Source of the DNA: Clostridium_AD sp036569345
GTDB lineage: Bacteria > Bacillota > Clostridia > Clostridiales > Clostridiaceae
DNA length: 64,000 nucleotides
NCBI RefSeq assembly: GCF_036569345.1
Contig: NZ_DATCQT010000170.1
Span: forward strand, 13,299-77,298
Direction of reading: 5' to 3'
Shown: piece after piece, positions 60,909 through 64,000 of the stretch
How positions within the stretch are numbered: the first letter of the stretch is position 1
Layout: the number at the start of each line of letters is the position of its first letter
Program-made: the position numbers and the translations under genes
The notes under the pieces: model-generated
Told to the model about the DNA's origin: nothing
Databases searched by the model: none
What the model saw: the letters and a program-made list of their open reading frames with translations, nothing else

Positions 60909-62276
60909 TTATTTTTTTATTGCCTTTCCAAGTTTACTATTTACAATGCTGCTATGTTTTAAAGCTATCTCCCCTCCAATAATTACATATTCAATTCCTA
61001 TAGGTTTCTTTACAGGTTCTAAATATGTTGCACCATCTTCTATTTTATTAAAATCAAATATAGTGACATCAGCATCTGCTCCAAGGCTAAGGGTACCTTT
61101 TGATAATAACCCCATCCTGTTTGCTGGTAAGAAAGTTATTTTTTCTATTGCAGTTTCCAATGTTAATAATTTTTTCTTTTTTACAAATTCATTAATAAAC
61201 CTTGGGAACGTTCCACTTCCTCTTGGATGCCCTTGCCCATTTTTATATAGACCATCACTTACAATAATACCTGTATGGTGAGTTATAGCCATATCTACTT
61301 CCTTTTCTCCTAACACATGGGCAATTACTAATGCTTTGGGATCACTCTTCCTTTGCTTATCAAAAGTGTCCTTGCTAAACCTTTTACCTGCGAACTCCCC
61401 GGTTGTCCCCTCAAGTTTAGAATAAGAATTTTCATCTAAGTCATATTCTTCTAGAAAACCCTCATCAAAGCAAGATGATCCGATAAACGTACAGTATGCA
61501 TAATAAGGATAACTATCAAATCCTATATCAAGCCCTTGGTTTCTAAAGTTATCAATAATAGACAGTGTTTCTTCCATCTGTCCAAAACTACACATACTTG
61601 AAACATGAGAAATCTGTAATGAAGCCTTAGTAGCTTTTGCATAATTTATGATTTCCTCGATTGATGAAATAGCCTTCTTAGCATCACCTCGTTGATGCAC
61701 TGCTACAAGTTTATTACTTTTTGATGTTACCTTCATAAGTTCAGTAGCTTCATATTGGTCTATCCCTGGTATATATTCGATACCCATTGAAAAACCAATA
61801 CATCCTTGATCCAATTGCAATTTAAGTAGATTCGCCATTTTCTCGATGATTTCTTTATCAACCGGACCATATTTATCAAAATCACCAAAAGTATTTCTTA
61901 AGCTTTCATGTGGTGCATACATTGCAAGATTTATAGGATACCCCTTTCTATCTACTGCATCAAGGTATTCAATAGGGTTACTCGGACCAAGTCCACAATT
62001 TCCGCCGATTGCAGTTGTAACACCCATGTTTAGCATGGAATTTGATATACAATACTCAAATGAATCATCTTTTGCGTTATATGGATCTTCATGCATATGC
62101 ATATCAATAAAACCAGGTGTTACAATAAGGAATTCTGCATTTATCTCAGTATTTCCAGATAAACACTCCTTAGATATGCAAGCTATCTTACCTTTTGAAA
62201 TTCCTATATTCAATTTAGAATTAATCTTATTGGAAGGATCAATAACAGTTCCATTATTTATTACTATATCAAACAT
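60909..62276 (-). CDS. N-acyl-D-amino-acid deacylase-like amidohydrolase
   Basis: 455-aa metal-dependent hydrolase of the D-aminoacylase/dihydroorotase superfamily. The N-terminal beta-sandwich strand (IVINNGTVIDPSNKIN) is followed by the metal-binding GFIDMHMHED (HxH, about 55-64). Later metal or catalytic residues sit in QISHVSSM, AHVLGEKEV and VSDGLYKNGQGHPRGSGTF (given as separate motif). The C-terminal strand has LSLGADADVTIFD. Likely hydrolyses N-acyl-D-amino acids or related amides. Probable pair with the upstream YfcC-type permease on the same strand. GGAG site. Confidence 0.88.
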   Translation of the reverse strand: MFDIVINNGTVIDPSNKINSKLNIGISKGKIACISKECLSGNTEINAEFLIVTPGFIDMHMHEDPYNAKDDSFEYCISNSMLNMGVTTAIGGNCGLGPSNPIEYLDAVDRKGYPINLAMYAPHESLRNTFGDFDKYGPVDKEIIEKMANLLKLQLDQGCIGFSMGIEYIPGIDQYEATELMKVTSKSNKLVAVHQRGDAKKAISSIEEIINYAKATKASLQISHVSSMCSFGQMEETLSIIDNFRNQGLDIGFDSYPYYAYCTFIGSSCFDEGFLEEYDLDENSYSKLEGTTGEFAGKRFSKDTFDKQRKSDPKALVIAHVLGEKEVDMAITHHTGIIVSDGLYKNGQGHPRGSGTFPRFINEFVKKKKLLTLETAIEKITFLPANRMGLLSKGTLSLGADADVTIFDFNKIEDGATYLEPVKKPIGIEYVIIGGEIALKHSSIVNSKLGKAIKK

Positions 62277-62409
62277 GCAAAATCACTCCTTTATTCTCAA
62301 AATCAATAATTTTTTTCAATAAAGGTTAACATACAACCATAATGTATCTTTATTGCAATAATGCTATTACTAACATTTCTTCAGAAAATCAGTTTAGAAT
62401 AGACAATTA

Positions 62410-63828
62410 TTAAAATGGTCCATAATGCAACATATTTGCTAGAATAACTGCTACAATAGCAATAGTATATTGTAACACAACTAGTTTAATCATAACCTTA
62501 GCCCATTTTTGCCATGGTACTCCTGCAATTGCAAGCCCAGCCATGAAATATCCCGAAGTTGGGAAAATAGTATTTCCTATTCCATCTGCAAGTGAGAAGA
62601 TTAAAACAGCAGTTTGACGAGTAACATGCAGTAAATCTGCTAAAGGTACCATAATCGGCATTGTTAAAGCCGCCTGCCCACTTCCAGAAGGGACAACAAC
62701 GTGTATTAATGCTTGTATAACAAACATTCCAGCAGCACTTAATGAACCTGGCAAATAATGTAGCACACCTGAAGCATTAAATAGTATTGTATCAATAAGT
62801 TTTCCGTTAGTTAATACAACTACAATTGCCCTTGCCATACCTATTACTAAAGCTCCTACTAAAATACCAGCAGAACCCTTCATAAATGCGTCTATATACT
62901 GATCAGATGATAATCTTGCTATTATAGCAATGACGATTGATAATATAATAAACAAAGCAGACATTTGTTCCATACCCCATCCTAATTTCATAACACCATA
63001 AGTCAGGATAGAAAAATTAAATAAAAAAGCAACCAAAATTAATTTATGTTTTCTTTCTAATTTCACTTCAGGAGCATCTGGATTAACTTCTGATGAGTAT
63101 TTACCATCACCAAAGCAACCAAGTGAGGGGTCTTTCTTTACTTTCTCAGCATATCTATAGACAAATCCAACCGCGGTTACATACATGATAACATATAAAA
63201 ATAATCGCAATCCTATTCCGGAGAACATTGGAAGTTTAGCGATATTCTGTGCTATTCCAACTGTAAATGGATTCATAACAGCTGTTGTGAACCCAATTCC
63301 TGCACCCATTAAAACAATTGCTGTTCCAGTGATAACATCATATCCAAGTGATAGTGCAACGGGGATCATAAGCGGTATATAAATTAGATTTTCTTCGGCC
63401 ATTCCTATTAAAGAACCACCTACAGAGAAAATAAACATTAAAATAGCGATAAATAATAGACCTTTATTAGCTAATTTTTTAGATAAAGTAGCTAACATGG
63501 CATGAATAGTCCCAGTTGTGTTCATAACCTCAAACATTCCACCTATTATAAGTACGTAGAATATAATTGGTCCCGAATCAACCAATCCTTGATGAATAGA
63601 AGCAAATATTCCAAGGAAACCTACAGGCGTAGATGCTACTAATTTATATGTGTTAGGTACAACAACATCTCTGCCATTTACCATTGCTCTACTATATTCT
63701 CCAGCTGGAAGAATATATGATAAAGCTGCTGCTACAACAAGCACGCAAAAAAGCAAAATGAAAACATTAATACCCTTAATTTCTTTTGGTTGTTTACTAA
63801 CTTTTTTAGTCATTTCTTTACTTTTCAT
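62410..63828 (-). CDS. YfcC-family permease (DcuC/AbgT-related)
   Basis: 472-aa membrane protein with about 11-12 hydrophobic segments. YfcC family features: PNTYKLVASTPVGFLGIFAS near the N-terminus, GGSLIGMAEENLIYIPLMIP and the C-terminal IHVVVPSGSGQAALTMPIM with DGIGNTIFPTSGYFM. The family is thought to carry short-chain acids or amino acid derivatives. The neighbouring amidohydrolase suggests uptake of an acylated amino acid (inference). GGGGTGG site. Confidence 0.88.
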   Translation of the reverse strand: MKSKEMTKKVSKQPKEIKGINVFILLFCVLVVAAALSYILPAGEYSRAMVNGRDVVVPNTYKLVASTPVGFLGIFASIHQGLVDSGPIIFYVLIIGGMFEVMNTTGTIHAMLATLSKKLANKGLLFIAILMFIFSVGGSLIGMAEENLIYIPLMIPVALSLGYDVITGTAIVLMGAGIGFTTAVMNPFTVGIAQNIAKLPMFSGIGLRLFLYVIMYVTAVGFVYRYAEKVKKDPSLGCFGDGKYSSEVNPDAPEVKLERKHKLILVAFLFNFSILTYGVMKLGWGMEQMSALFIILSIVIAIIARLSSDQYIDAFMKGSAGILVGALVIGMARAIVVVLTNGKLIDTILFNASGVLHYLPGSLSAAGMFVIQALIHVVVPSGSGQAALTMPIMVPLADLLHVTRQTAVLIFSLADGIGNTIFPTSGYFMAGLAIAGVPWQKWAKVMIKLVVLQYTIAIVAVILANMLHYGPF

Positions 63829-63861
63829 TTTTCCACCCCTTTTTTATTACTTTGCATATAA

Positions 63862-63905
63862 GGGGCTGTCTCAAAATGATTAAAAAATCATTTGAAGAGA
63901 CAGCC
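63862..63905. terminator. Hairpin upstream of permease gene
   Basis: GGCTGTCTC and GAGACAGCC flank an inner ATGATT/AATCAT pairing, with a C/T-rich tail on the plus strand. It probably ends a transcript entering from the plus strand, or from beyond the window edge. The rest up to 64000 shows nothing identifiable. Confidence 0.7.
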
Positions 63906-64000
63906 TCTTTTCCTTATTGATTTTAATAGAAACACTAAAAAATCACTCTTTTAATTACTATTTTGTAATGCATTTTTATTTTTTTACACTACAAAAAGAA

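Noticed and set aside
63862..63905. Insertion-sequence end
   Set aside because: The inverted arms resemble a terminator; no transposase sequence or target duplication is visible within the window.

Overview
The window reads as an AT-rich, spore-forming anaerobe of the genus Clostridium (sensu stricto). The basis is: low GC with strong AGGAGG-type ribosome binding sites; frequent TTG and GTG starts; an [FeFe]-hydrogenase maturase; butyrate-type thiolase and 3-hydroxyacyl-CoA dehydrogenase genes; and orphan histidine kinases. Species cannot be assigned from this sequence alone. I found no rRNA, tRNA, CRISPR array, insertion sequence or prophage.

Region 1 (1-4.5 kb) holds butanoate-type genes: a 3-hydroxyacyl-CoA dehydrogenase, a sigma-54 activator and a thiolase. 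A C-terminal fossil of a second hydroxybutyryl-CoA dehydrogenase lies upstream of the thiolase. Region 2 (4.7-13.6 kb) is a block of signalling genes with no response regulator: a GAF/PAS histidine kinase, a small soluble chemoreceptor-like protein, a DUF3231 protein, a CheB-CheR-PAS fusion, and a histidine kinase whose N-terminus resembles the C-terminus of that fusion. Region 3 (13.6-20.4 kb) carries a low-affinity phosphate transporter behind a Pho-box-like array, a secreted peptidoglycan-binding protein with a possible flavinylation motif, a vWA and macro-domain pair, and a cysteine-rich Fe-S-type protein.

Region 4 (20.7-45.0 kb) is the centrepiece: a choline-degrading glycyl-radical microcompartment (GRM1/cut type). 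Minus-strand genes from 42.8 down to 27.7 kb encode, in order, a tandem BMC shell protein, an aldehyde dehydrogenase paralogue lacking the catalytic Cys, choline TMA-lyase CutC, its activase CutD, and EutS-, EutP-, EutT-N- and EutJ-like proteins. These are followed by a GrpU-like shell protein with a pore Cys, a EutN pentamer, PduS, PduT, EutQ, an extended BMC protein, an active acylating aldehyde dehydrogenase, PduL and two near-identical BMC hexamers. Divergent from it lie an alcohol dehydrogenase and a PocR-type two-component system with an AraC-type regulator. A sodium:solute symporter, a choline-kinase-like gene and a DMT-type transporter flank the locus. Expected chemistry: choline is cleaved to trimethylamine and acetaldehyde; acetaldehyde is disproportionated to ethanol and acetyl-CoA; PduL converts acetyl-CoA to acetyl phosphate.

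The most striking non-coding signal is a roughly 200-bp module present three times, upstream of the symporter, the main BMC operon and the DMT transporter. It contains two direct TAGTRCAA repeats 19 bp apart, a -10 box, a dyad just after the predicted start site, a conserved leader block and a cre-like CcpA site. It defines a candidate regulon. Behind the third copy there is a 42-codon fossil of a second glycyl-radical enzyme.

Region 5 (45.3-50.1 kb) is threonine catabolism (APC permease, SDR threonine dehydrogenase, 2-amino-3-ketobutyrate CoA ligase) with a divergent XRE-cupin regulator across a perfect 18-bp inverted repeat. Region 6 (50.3-55.7 kb) has a repetitive Met/Pro/Gln-rich protein and a CstA transporter divergent from a LytS/LytTR pair. 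Region 7 (55.8-63.8 kb) has HydF and aspartate ammonia-lyase, an SDR oxidoreductase, a DUF985 cupin, a D-aminoacylase-like amidohydrolase and a YfcC-type permease.
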